Shown here piece after piece: positions 18,601 to 24,957 of a DNA stretch of 64,000 nucleotides. Position 1 is the stretch's first letter; every line of letters begins with the position of its first letter. The DNA is from Flavobacterium beibuense (GTDB lineage Bacteria; Bacteroidota; Bacteroidia; Flavobacteriales; Flavobacteriaceae): contig NZ_JUIW01000003.1 of the NCBI RefSeq assembly GCF_004151245.1, positions 1 through 64,000 of the forward strand, written 5' to 3'. The position numbers and the translations under genes are program-made. The notes beneath the pieces were generated by a model that saw nothing but the letters and a program-made list of their open reading frames with translations, did no database searches and had not been told where the DNA came from.

Positions 18601-19964
18601 TCTTTCGCTTTAGAAATAACATAAACAGCATTGTTTATCATGCTGTTATTTTCATTAAAGTAAGTGTATGATAAAGGTGTTTTAGCATTAGGGTACAGGT
18701 CACTTTGAATATGGAACAGCCCTTTGCCTTTTGTACCTATCCAAATAGAGTTGTCGTCAGATTTAAGAAAAGCTCTTACTATACCGCCATCAATCTCAGG
18801 AATATATGCTTTAGAAATATTATTAAATGATTTTTCCTGCAAGGATATTTTAAGGATTCCGTCTCCATCGGTTCCTATCCATAATAACCCTTCTGTTCCC
18901 TTTGTAATTGAAGTAATCTTATATTTAGATAAGAGTGCTGCCCATTTTGTGTTTGTTATGTTACCGGAAAAATCAGTTATAAGATATTCAGATTTTTCCG
19001 AGAGTATAATTTCTTTGTCGGTATGCCCGATAATATTTTCTGTTTCTTTACTTATAGGAATTTTATCACCTGAAGCTTTTAATATTGTACTTACACCACT
19101 TGTGTTAACAATACATATACCGTTATCAGGTAACGTGTTGAATGTTCTTATACCAGAATTTATTTTTACTGAATTAGAAACTGTTTTGTTCTTTCCTGAT
19201 TTTTTTATATTAATAGTATAAAGGTCATTATCTTCAGTTAATGCCAATAATTTTTCATTGTTTAAAAACTGTAATCTAAGTATTGTTTTTCCTTTTAATA
19301 CGGATATGTTTAGATGTTGAAAAATTTTACCGTCAAAATATCCTAATCCCCAGTCTTTTACTGAACAAAAGACTTCTTTATCTGCATTTAGAGCTAAATT
19401 AAAATGAGATTCAGAGAGGGGAGTGCTCGTGTCTGCTGAAAAGTAATAATGAGAGAATGTATCTGTTTTTTTATCATAACAGTTTATTCCATGCATGGTA
19501 AGCACCCATATTTTTCCCTCTTTGTCTTCAACAATTTTTAAGACAACCTGATTGCTTATTGAGTTTTCATTACCTGGCTCCGGTCTGTAAGTCTTAAATG
19601 AGTTTCCGTCATAACGGTTAAGGCCATCCCAGGTACCTATCCATATAAGGTTTTGTGAGTCCTGAAAAATGCAGTTGACAGAACTGTTAGATAACCCTGC
19701 AGAATTATCCAATTCCTCAAGAGAATATTCCTGACTTATTTTTTCGGGGGATAACTTATGCTCTTTGCTGTTTTGTGAAATCTCATTTTTTTCCTTTTGG
19801 GTATTTCCGGGATTTGAATTATTGCAGGAAATAAATAATAAGGAAAAGCAAAGGCTGATGATTAGGAATAAACTTACTGTATATGCAATCTTTTTGAAAG
19901 CATTTATAGTTATCAATATTTTCTTTAAAGTATTGACGGGCTTTAAGATTAAATAGTAAAACAT
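15699..19964 (-). CDS. Hybrid two-component system regulator (HTCS) of the glycan locus
   Basis: This is a one-protein sensor and regulator of 1421 residues. An N-terminal hydrophobic segment (about 30-48) leads into a periplasmic sensor of two beta-propellers made of repeats such as IWIGTWDGLNRYDG and LWIGTSYGLNRLD (about 75-760). It continues with a Y_Y_Y domain (about 775-840), a membrane segment (about 842-863), a histidine kinase with FFTNIAHEFLTPLT (phospho-His at about 897) and ATPase motifs NAFKYTP and GIGLAYVKRLV. A receiver follows (SDVMMPVMDG, phospho-Asp at about 1212), then a C-terminal AraC-type HTH (about 1325-1415). I chose ATG 19964; the frame extends three codons to a TTG at 19973. 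HTCS proteins sense a glycan fragment and activate the adjacent susC operon. Confidence 0.93.
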   Translation of the reverse strand: MFYYLILKPVNTLKKILITINAFKKIAYTVSLFLIISLCFSLLFISCNNSNPGNTQKEKNEISQNSKEHKLSPEKISQEYSLEELDNSAGLSNSSVNCIFQDSQNLIWIGTWDGLNRYDGNSFKTYRPEPGNENSISNQVVLKIVEDKEGKIWVLTMHGINCYDKKTDTFSHYYFSADTSTPLSESHFNLALNADKEVFCSVKDWGLGYFDGKIFQHLNISVLKGKTILRLQFLNNEKLLALTEDNDLYTINIKKSGKNKTVSNSVKINSGIRTFNTLPDNGICIVNTSGVSTILKASGDKIPISKETENIIGHTDKEIILSEKSEYLITDFSGNITNTKWAALLSKYKITSITKGTEGLLWIGTDGDGILKISLQEKSFNNISKAYIPEIDGGIVRAFLKSDDNSIWIGTKGKGLFHIQSDLYPNAKTPLSYTYFNENNSMINNAVYVISKAKDNLILFGTDDNGITVYDEKESKLIYWKDIAGSDKCGYFKSVYAIYQDLDNNIWLGTNGYGMIKLKMERDGKKLKITDHKKYIASNAQPNTLSSNIIFSIVPKDNNKLWIGTRLGGLNVFDKTTDGFTSFKNNPHDKSLSSNDILCLAVDAKNTLWIGTSYGLNRLDSLTDNNKAFFTHYTVNNGLPNNTVHGIIPDENSSLWISTNFGLSNFNISEGKFTNYVKNDGLQNNEFADGAFYRDSESGYIFMGGIKGFNYFLPKNITQSNDLPDLFIDKISGHNQSVPYYQGLLVSPDINTPPSITLKHNQNFFDIHLTALTYINNEKCTYAYQLEGFDKGWNTIDNRKLISFTNVPPGNYSLWMKWSNSDGVWTDPVHTINIKVKPVWWQSNTALIIYFVLALCFILFVRSYYLKRQSLKQNILFRQKEEELHENRLTFFTNIAHEFLTPLTLISGPAQKLSETNNLDDRNKKFVNMIKRNASRLSFLTQQLLEFRKAEHDHLDVKVREFDLVNIMEQIAELFDDWAIDKNIDYTLNIPHTMKGWFDKEKIEKIVFNLLSNAFKYTPANGKINLECLIEDSPDKKLKIAVTNNGKGIPKEKLESIFDRFFLSDPNQVSDTEMFRTGIGLAYVKRLVSVLRGEITVSSIPDENTVFTIIIPCEKEFFTGTEIDLGITPSFISHQLKDILEETLPEQENIPEKIIAIDKAESHKKKILIAEDEKEIHTYLKDLLGNKYELIFALNGNEALKIMETETPDIIISDVMMPVMDGVEFCRTVKTDVRTCHIPFIMLTAKSSVEHRIEGLESGANSYIPKPFYPDHLLVRIQKLLEEKELILKHFVQDTLVDNLPEIPINNDEKTFIKTVIDLIRENIDNEKLDSAFIEKEMGISNSQLYRKTKEIFNLSPGDLIRTIRLKYAAELLRKNILTVSEVCYKSGFNNRSYFYREFKKIYKTTPKNYQLQFKNKAAAF

Positions 19965-19973
19965 AAGTAACAA

Positions 19974-20550
19974 ACCAGGTGGTTTTAAATGTAATAATAT
20001 TTATTTTATAAATACTCCGGTTGACTACTTAATTCTTGTAAAGATTTTTCGCAGTAAGATTTATAAAATCAGTTAATACCCTATTAAAGACAATTATCTC
20101 TTATGAGGATTAATATAGGTAACTGACAATAAAGATTTGTCAGTACTGGCTATACTTTCAGCGTAGTGATATTTAAGATTTAAGATAATTTTATTGTGTG
20201 TTAAGGAGTAGTATTTATTTACCCGATGCAGAATACAAAATAGTTTAGGCTTTTAAAATTTTGAATCGGCTAAGAGAACATTGAGTAGAATAGAGGTTAT
20301 ACATATGCTAACTAAAAATCAGATAATTAAGCATGGAACAAGTATGTTCAAATCATTTTGCAAATTGGCGGATTAAATTCAGAGTTATTAAATATATTAG
20401 CTTTTAATATACAAATGCGACAGAACCGTATTTAGTGCTATTACAGTAAAATTATTTTTTTGGAAGGGGTAAATATCTTATTGATAATGGAGGTCGATTT
20501 AAAATGTTTTATCAGGGATTTGAAAGATCAGTAGATTAATTATAATAAAC
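19974..20550. other. Gene-free stretch upstream of the HTCS
   Basis: This AT-rich intergenic region of about 580 bp has no convincing coding frame. It holds a short inverted repeat, CTGACAA (20123-20129) with TTGTCAG (20137-20143). No clear TAnnTTTG element was found for either flanking gene. Confidence 0.5.
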
Positions 20551-20931
20551 ATGGTATTATTAGGATCTATACAAGAGTATAATAAAGTTGATGGAGCGAA
20601 AACGCTTACTGAAGTTTTAAATAAAAAAAATTATAGTATAGAGGTTTTGGGTAAGATTATTCTTTATTTACAACAAGGAGTAGCAATTTCGTATTGGATG
20701 GGAGTTTTTACGGATGTCTTTAATAATAAGCAGATAGATTATGTATATTATTCAACAGATGGAGTATACATCTGGCCTTCATATCTATCCTATTATATAA
20801 CTAATTACGGAATGCATTTACCTGAGGAATTTTTGGAATTTTTGGAGAAGAAAAATTATTCTATTCAAAATATAGAGTACATCAAAAAGAATGTGTCGTT
20901 TTATGAAAATGAACTTATATCAAAGATGTAA
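20551..20931 (+). CDS. Hypothetical protein, 126 residues
   Basis: This is a small soluble protein with no signal peptide, rich in Tyr, Ile and Lys. It contains ILYLQQGVAISYWMGVFTDVFNN and a C-terminal helical part (PEEFLEFLEKKNYS). I do not recognise the family. The size, composition and position beside a decayed surface-protein gene recall immunity proteins of polymorphic toxins, but there is no toxin next to it, so this is only a suggestion. Codon use and low GC match the left part of the window. Confidence 0.55.
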   Translation: MVLLGSIQEYNKVDGAKTLTEVLNKKNYSIEVLGKIILYLQQGVAISYWMGVFTDVFNNKQIDYVYYSTDGVYIWPSYLSYYITNYGMHLPEEFLEFLEKKNYSIQNIEYIKKNVSFYENELISKM

Positions 20932-20952
20932 GTAAGGTTTACTATAGTCAAT

Positions 20953-21413
20953 ATGAAAAAAAAGATCATATACCTTTTTAGTTTCTTAACTTCTTTCAGG
21001 TTTTGCCCAAAAAGAAATCAATATATGGTATTTTGGAAATAACGCAGGATTAGATTTCAAAAGTGGAGCACCAGTAACCTTAACTGACAATCTAATGCAG
21101 ACATTTAAAGGCTGCGCTGTGATATCGGATGAATTAGTACAGATGCTTTTCTATACTAATGGAGAAATAGTTAGGGATAAAAATCAAAATATAATGCCTA
21201 ATGGTACAGTACTTCTGGGCGGTGTATAAAGTACCCAGTCAGCTGTCATTATACCCAAACCGGGTAGCCAGAGCTTGTATTATATATTTACAAGTACTGA
21301 TTCTTTTTTAATAGAAATGGGTAATAACTATGGCGTTCGTTATAGTGAGATGGACCTTAGTTTGAATAGCGGTACGGGTGATATTACAGTCAACGATTTA
21401 CTGGTTGTAAATC
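20953..21413 (+). pseudogene. Decayed N-terminal fragment of a gliding-motility-type surface protein
   Basis: The frame starts at ATG 20953 with a signal peptide (MKKKIIYLFSFLTS). A frameshift near 20991-20997 then moves the continuing homology (GFAQKEINIWYFGNNAGLDF) to another frame. That frame has a TAA at 21227-21229 exactly where the family has Ser in GG-x-S-STQSA. Homology resumes with STQSAVIIPKPGSQSLYYIFT and stops abruptly near 21413 after DLLVVN. Full-length relatives, known as Bacteroidota proteins with a gliding-motility-associated C-terminal domain, run to many hundreds of residues. This is therefore a dead, truncated copy, and the truncation coincides with the attachment-like region. 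Confidence 0.85.
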
Positions 21414-21468
21414 AGTTCTTTATGATAGTGTCTGTGGCAAAATCGTGGCACTTTTTCCGATGCAGCAG

Positions 21469-21489
21469 AATTGCACCGAAATTGCACCG
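21469..21489 (+). repeat. AATTGCACCG direct repeat, possible recombinase arm sites
   Basis: AATTGCACCG occurs at 21469-21478 and again at 21480-21489, 11 bp apart. A related ATTGCACCC lies at 21709-21717. The copies flank the tRNA-like segment on both sides, as arm-type integrase sites often do. Confidence 0.4.
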
Positions 21490-21533
21490 TAAACTTTGCC
21501 AGCTTTTGAAAATCATGTTGAAACAGGTAGAAA

Positions 21534-21567
21534 TAAAAAAACCTGCAAATCAATAAATTTGCAGGTT
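21534..21567 (-). terminator. Intrinsic terminator downstream of the tRNA-like fragment
   Basis: On the minus strand AAAACCTGCAAATT and AATTTGCAGGTTTT enclose a short loop, followed by a T run. It sits about 65 bp after the tRNA-like 3' end, as expected for the terminator of a tRNA gene. Confidence 0.75.
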
Positions 21568-21632
21568 TTATAGGCTTTTCAGAAGATTTTGGTTGGTTTT
21601 GCAAACTTTGCAAATTCTGTTTCCAACCGTCT

Positions 21633-21663
21633 CTGTGGAATCGCCGGGAATCGAACCTAAGTC
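21633..21663 (-). other. tRNA-like 3' end, candidate attachment site
   Basis: The minus strand reads GGTTCGATTCCCGGCGATTCCA here. That gives a T-loop TTCGATT with CCCGG on its 3' side, a 7-nt acceptor strand CGATTCC and discriminator A. The matching 5' acceptor strand GGAATCG and the D and anticodon arms are absent upstream, so it is only a 3' fragment. The 5' T-stem strand (TTAGG) pairs imperfectly. Such 3' tRNA fragments are the usual mark left at one end of an integrated element. I could not assign the tRNA type. Confidence 0.4.
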
Positions 21664-21715
21664 CGGAAACCTGCATATTTATTGATGTTTTTAAATTTTC
21701 AAAATTGTATTGCAC

Positions 21716-22343
21716 CCAATTTGCATCAAGTACTCACGTGTCAAATTAATTGATCGTTAGAGGGGAATACTAATACAAAGTTAATCATTTATACCCTTAT
21801 AAAGATTATACTGATAGTTGAATTTACGATGCAGAAAGTAAAAACCTAATATTTATTAGGTTTTTCAGACTTTGACATACAAATTATGCGCATATCTGAA
21901 CAAAATATAACAAACAAAAACAAAAGAGCCTTATATTTTCAAGTTAGTTATATTACTATGTAAGAAGTTGTAAGAACACATTAAGCCAATGGTTGGAGCA
22001 AATTTATAAAAAAAAATATGAGACCATTTGTCGGGATGTGAAAAACTAAAACATTGTAACTCTATTTTTTTTACCGACATCTACCGCTACTTTCTTTAGT
22101 CACAATATCTATCCAGCTATTCTGCTGCGCTATAATTATTAATGATCTTATTCCTAAATAATCTTTATGGCGGAAATGTACATTTTTATAGCCCGAAACT
22201 ACTCCAATAATTTTTTTCCTTTCACATAATTTTGAAGATATCCATTACCTGGCATATAAAACTTTGCACAGTATGATTAGACTTATTCCAGGCAATCCAA
22301 GAGTAATTTTTTTCTGTTGGCGTTACAATAACTGTAATACACA
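21716..22343. other. Gene-free stretch at the island boundary
   Basis: About 630 bp of AT-rich DNA without a convincing gene. It holds one terminator hairpin (21844-21869) and lies between the tRNA-like fragment and the first gene of the nitrile hydratase operon, so it should contain that operon's promoter. I could not find a clean TAnnTTTG element. Confidence 0.5.
21844..21869. terminator. Short AT-rich terminator hairpin
   Basis: AAAAACCTAATA and TATTAGGTTTTT form a near-perfect stem with A and T tracts on both sides, so it could work in either direction. No intact gene lies directly before it on either strand. Confidence 0.6.
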
Positions 22344-22664
22344 ATGACCATGAAAATAGTAGATCATAAACCTGCATTATTTAAAGAAGGAGAAAAAGCC
22401 AAGATAGCTGAAAAGTTTCCGATTGGACACTATCGTGTACCGATGTATGTAAGGGGAAAGACTGTTTTGATCGTAAAGAATCTTGGCAGGCATATAAATC
22501 CAGAACTAGAAGCTTTCGGAAAGAATGCCGGCGATGAAGAATGGTATTATCAGGTAACAATTCCTCAGAAGGAGCTTTGGCCTGATTATGAAGGCAAAGA
22601 TGATGACTTGCTTGAAATAGAAGTATTTGAACCTTGGTTGGACCCGATAAACAACGCACTATGA
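22344..22664 (+). CDS. Nitrile hydratase beta-subunit C-terminal-domain-like protein
   Basis: These 106 residues cover only the C-terminal SH3-like half of a nitrile hydratase beta subunit. PIGHYRVPMYVRGKTV corresponds to the family's PPGH-R-P-Y-RGK segment, and ELWPDYE...LEIEVFEPWLDP to its C-terminal LW...VDLWE.YLEP. The N-terminal half of a normal beta subunit is encoded separately at 23327. Thiocyanate hydrolase and toyocamycin nitrile hydratase have the same split. The stop codon overlaps the start of the alpha gene as ATGA, implying coupled translation. The beta half normally lines the substrate pocket and contributes an arginine that hydrogen-bonds the oxidised cysteines of alpha. Confidence 0.8.
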   Translation: MTMKIVDHKPALFKEGEKAKIAEKFPIGHYRVPMYVRGKTVLIVKNLGRHINPELEAFGKNAGDEEWYYQVTIPQKELWPDYEGKDDDLLEIEVFEPWLDPINNAL

Positions 22665-23308
22665 TGAACGAACACCACCACGGTCATGATCATACAGATG
22701 GTCATGAGCATGACCATACACCAATTGTAAATGAAGAAAAACCCGGTTATTATGAGATACTTGAAATAAGTATCCGGGAATTATTGATAGAAAAAGGAAT
22801 TATCAAGGCTGATGAAGTAAGAAAACAGATTGAGGTTCTCGATTCCCGATCGCCGGTATTGGGGTCTAAACTTGTTGTAAAAGCCTGGCTTGATCCGGAT
22901 TTCAGGGTTCGGCTTATTCACAACGGGAACGCGGCAGCGGAGGAAATGGGAATAAGTATATATGATAATACTGAATTTACCATATTGGAGGATACTCCGG
23001 AGGTCCATCATGTCATCGTTTGTACACTTTGCTCCTGTTATCCCAGACCGATATTAGGACTTCCACCGGATTGGTACAAGAGCAAGGAGTATCGCGCACG
23101 TACTGTAAAGGAACCCCGTGCCGTATTGGCTGAATTCGGAACTGTGATCAGCGATGATGTGCAGATTGTTGTGCAGGACTCAACTGCCAGCCAACGCTAC
23201 ATGGTACTGCCATTGAGGCCACAGGGAACAGAAAATTTTACAGAGGCTGAACTCGAAAGTCTTGTAACCAGGGATACTATGATAGGGGTAACAATTCCCC
23301 GGATATAA
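22661..23308 (+). CDS. Cobalt-type nitrile hydratase alpha subunit (or thiocyanate hydrolase gamma-like)
   Basis: This 215-residue protein carries the metal-claw motif CTLCSC (Cys121, Cys124, Cys126) inside VIVCTLCSCYPRPILGLPPDWYKS. Thr in CTLC marks the cobalt class; iron enzymes have Ser. YRARTVKEPRAVLAEFG follows as in the family. The enzyme class hydrates nitriles to amides, or thiocyanate to carbonyl sulfide. The first 20 residues are unusually His-rich (HHHGHDHTDGHEHDH), a likely metal-binding tail. I chose ATG 22661, overlapping the previous stop; an upstream in-frame TTG at 22634 would add nine residues. Neighbours encode both beta halves and a Co/Ni transporter. Confidence 0.9.
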   Translation: MMNEHHHGHDHTDGHEHDHTPIVNEEKPGYYEILEISIRELLIEKGIIKADEVRKQIEVLDSRSPVLGSKLVVKAWLDPDFRVRLIHNGNAAAEEMGISIYDNTEFTILEDTPEVHHVIVCTLCSCYPRPILGLPPDWYKSKEYRARTVKEPRAVLAEFGTVISDDVQIVVQDSTASQRYMVLPLRPQGTENFTEAELESLVTRDTMIGVTIPRI

Positions 23309-23326
23309 CAACAAAACTCATGCGAT

Positions 23327-23662
23327 ATGTCAAGTGAAAGATTAGTGAAAAAACTGCCTAACGACATAGGTGGAACCGGATGCAGTACCGACAAGGTTCA
23401 TATTTTTGAAAGAGAACTCTATCCTTGGGAAAAACGTTGCCACGCATTGTTGGACGTCTTGGATTATCACAAGATTATTAACACCGAAGAAAAACGAAGG
23501 GGGACAGAAAATATAGGTAGTGAGATGGCTAGCCAGTTGTCGTACTATGAAAAATGGATCGTTTCCGCTTCCAACCTCTTGCTTCAAAAGGGCATTCTGA
23601 CTCCCGATGCGATAGCGGTGAAAACCAAAGAAGTCGCAGCAAGGTTCAATGTAACACTTTAA
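23327..23662 (+). CDS. Nitrile hydratase beta-subunit N-terminal-domain-like protein or activator
   Basis: These 111 residues match the helical N-terminal half of nitrile hydratase beta: DIGGTG near the start, ELYPWEKRCHALLDVL (about 29-44), then SYYEKWIVSASNLLLQKGILT (about 74-94). With the C-terminal half encoded at 22344, the cluster would form a three-subunit enzyme. The same fold is used by small activator proteins that load cobalt into alpha, such as P14K, NhlE and the P15K of thiocyanate hydrolase. An activator role is therefore the main alternative, and one protein may do both. It starts 18 bp after the alpha gene. Confidence 0.75.
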   Translation: MSSERLVKKLPNDIGGTGCSTDKVHIFERELYPWEKRCHALLDVLDYHKIINTEEKRRGTENIGSEMASQLSYYEKWIVSASNLLLQKGILTPDAIAVKTKEVAARFNVTL

Positions 23663-23665
23663 GCT

Positions 23666-24469
23666 ATGGAATTATCAGGGATAGTATTGATGTTTATGCT
23701 CGGATTGCGGCATGGGTTTGACCCTGATCATATTGCCATTATCGATGGAATAAGTGTTCGACTGTCCTATTCCAGTCCGAGGGCAGCCCGATGGGCAGGA
23801 ACCCTATTTGCTATTGGACATGGCTCTGTAGTCACGTTTATAGCTGTTATTATAAGTGGCTTCAGCCAACAGTGGAACCTTTCAGCTGATTTGTGGCATT
23901 TTTTGGATTGGATACCGGGCATCCTACTTATTTTAGTTGGTTTGATGAATCTTAAGATGCTTCTCAGACGAACTGCTTACACGCCTCAGGGTCTAAAAGT
24001 CTTTTTTATGCCAAAGACACTCAGAAACAGTAGCAGCCCTTTAGCAATTATTTTAACTGGTGTTTTATTTGCAACAGTATTTGATACAAATACGCAGGTT
24101 GCCGCATGGGCTTACACGGCATCAAGTAATTTCAGTATTCTTGGAGCATTGGTATTGGGCTTGTCTTTTTCTGCAGGACTGATCCTGACAGCTACAATGG
24201 ATAGTAGGATTATGTATTTTTTGTTGAGGCGATCGATGGACAGTTCAGCGGTTTCGGATTATCGAAGAAAACTGGGTTGGTTGATAGTCATACTTTCTCT
24301 GGTGATGGGGTGTTATAAGGTCACCACACTGCTTTATCCGGCGCTTTCTCTTGATGACACCGTCCTTACTGCGTTTGGAATAGGTTTTTTTATACTCATG
24401 GCTATATTTTACGGTTACCTGTATCTTACAAAATCATTACAATTCAATCAGGAGGAACATGGCCATTAA
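23666..24469 (+). CDS. NiCoT-family nickel/cobalt transporter
   Basis: This 267-residue membrane protein has about seven hydrophobic segments. The NiCoT signature HX4DH is present as RHGFDPDH (His16, Asp21, His22) in the second half of the first helix, followed by AIIDG. FAIGHGS (about 51-57) and VFDTNTQ match the other family motifs; the latter is usually FDTATE. It is shorter than most NiCoT proteins (about 330-370 residues). Its place 3 bp after the nitrile hydratase genes points to cobalt supply for that enzyme, like NhlF in Rhodococcus. It overlaps the next gene by 11 bp. Confidence 0.88.
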   Translation: MELSGIVLMFMLGLRHGFDPDHIAIIDGISVRLSYSSPRAARWAGTLFAIGHGSVVTFIAVIISGFSQQWNLSADLWHFLDWIPGILLILVGLMNLKMLLRRTAYTPQGLKVFFMPKTLRNSSSPLAIILTGVLFATVFDTNTQVAAWAYTASSNFSILGALVLGLSFSAGLILTATMDSRIMYFLLRRSMDSSAVSDYRRKLGWLIVILSLVMGCYKVTTLLYPALSLDDTVLTAFGIGFFILMAIFYGYLYLTKSLQFNQEEHGH

Positions 24470-24830
24470 AGACTTAACGCATATCCATATGCATCTGTTC
24501 CTGTGTAATGGCGGGAGCTGTAAGGCTAAAGGTGCGGAGGAAAGCACTCTGCGTATTCGTTCCCTGTTATCAGAGAAAGGAATCTCGGACAGGGTTCACA
24601 CTACCATAACCCTTTGTAATGGCAGGTGTAACGACGGACCGGTAGTAATTAGCCAGCCTGATGGTATATGGTTTAAAGAAATTACTGCCGATGCCTGTAT
24701 GGCTTTTGTAAACAGCTATATTATGAATGGTGAAACTCCGGAATCCATAAGGTTATATAAATATGGGGATGCAGTCGTAAATACAGCTGAGATAAAAGTA
24801 GGGAAGGCTCAGGTGAAAAAAACTAAATAA
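24459..24830 (+). CDS. Thioredoxin-like [2Fe-2S] ferredoxin-domain protein
   Basis: This 123-residue soluble protein has four cysteines placed as in thioredoxin-fold [2Fe-2S] ferredoxins: Cys16-x4-Cys21 (FLCNGGSC) and Cys53-x3-Cys57 (LCNGRC), followed by DGPVVISQPDGIW. Similar domains occur in NuoE-like proteins and near cobalt-handling genes. The start overlaps the transporter gene and is preceded by a strong GGAGG ribosome binding site at 24451. Its place in the operon suggests a redox or metal-delivery role in maturing the cobalt enzyme. That role is inferred from context only. Confidence 0.75.
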   Translation: MAIKDLTHIHMHLFLCNGGSCKAKGAEESTLRIRSLLSEKGISDRVHTTITLCNGRCNDGPVVISQPDGIWFKEITADACMAFVNSYIMNGETPESIRLYKYGDAVVNTAEIKVGKAQVKKTK

Positions 24831-24957
24831 CTGATTATAAATAATCTAGTTATTAATTCTCAGGATATGTTTAACTTTATAGTAATCAGGTTATTTCGGT
24901 TATCCTGATCTAAATTTGACCTACTTCAATCCCGATGATCACTAAATCTCCAAAACC

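Noticed and set aside
21398..21715. Minus-strand 105-residue frame over the boundary
   Set aside because: It runs across the pseudogene end, the terminator hairpin and the tRNA-like fragment, with no domain pattern. I consider it accidental, though an integrase remnant cannot be fully excluded.
21600..21720. A complete tRNA gene
   Set aside because: Only the T-arm and acceptor 3' strand are present; the D-arm, anticodon arm and 5' acceptor strand cannot be found upstream.
22236..22280. Sigma-54 promoter before the nitrile hydratase operon
   Set aside because: TGGC and TTTGC are present, but the GG-to-GC spacing is 13 instead of 10 bases.
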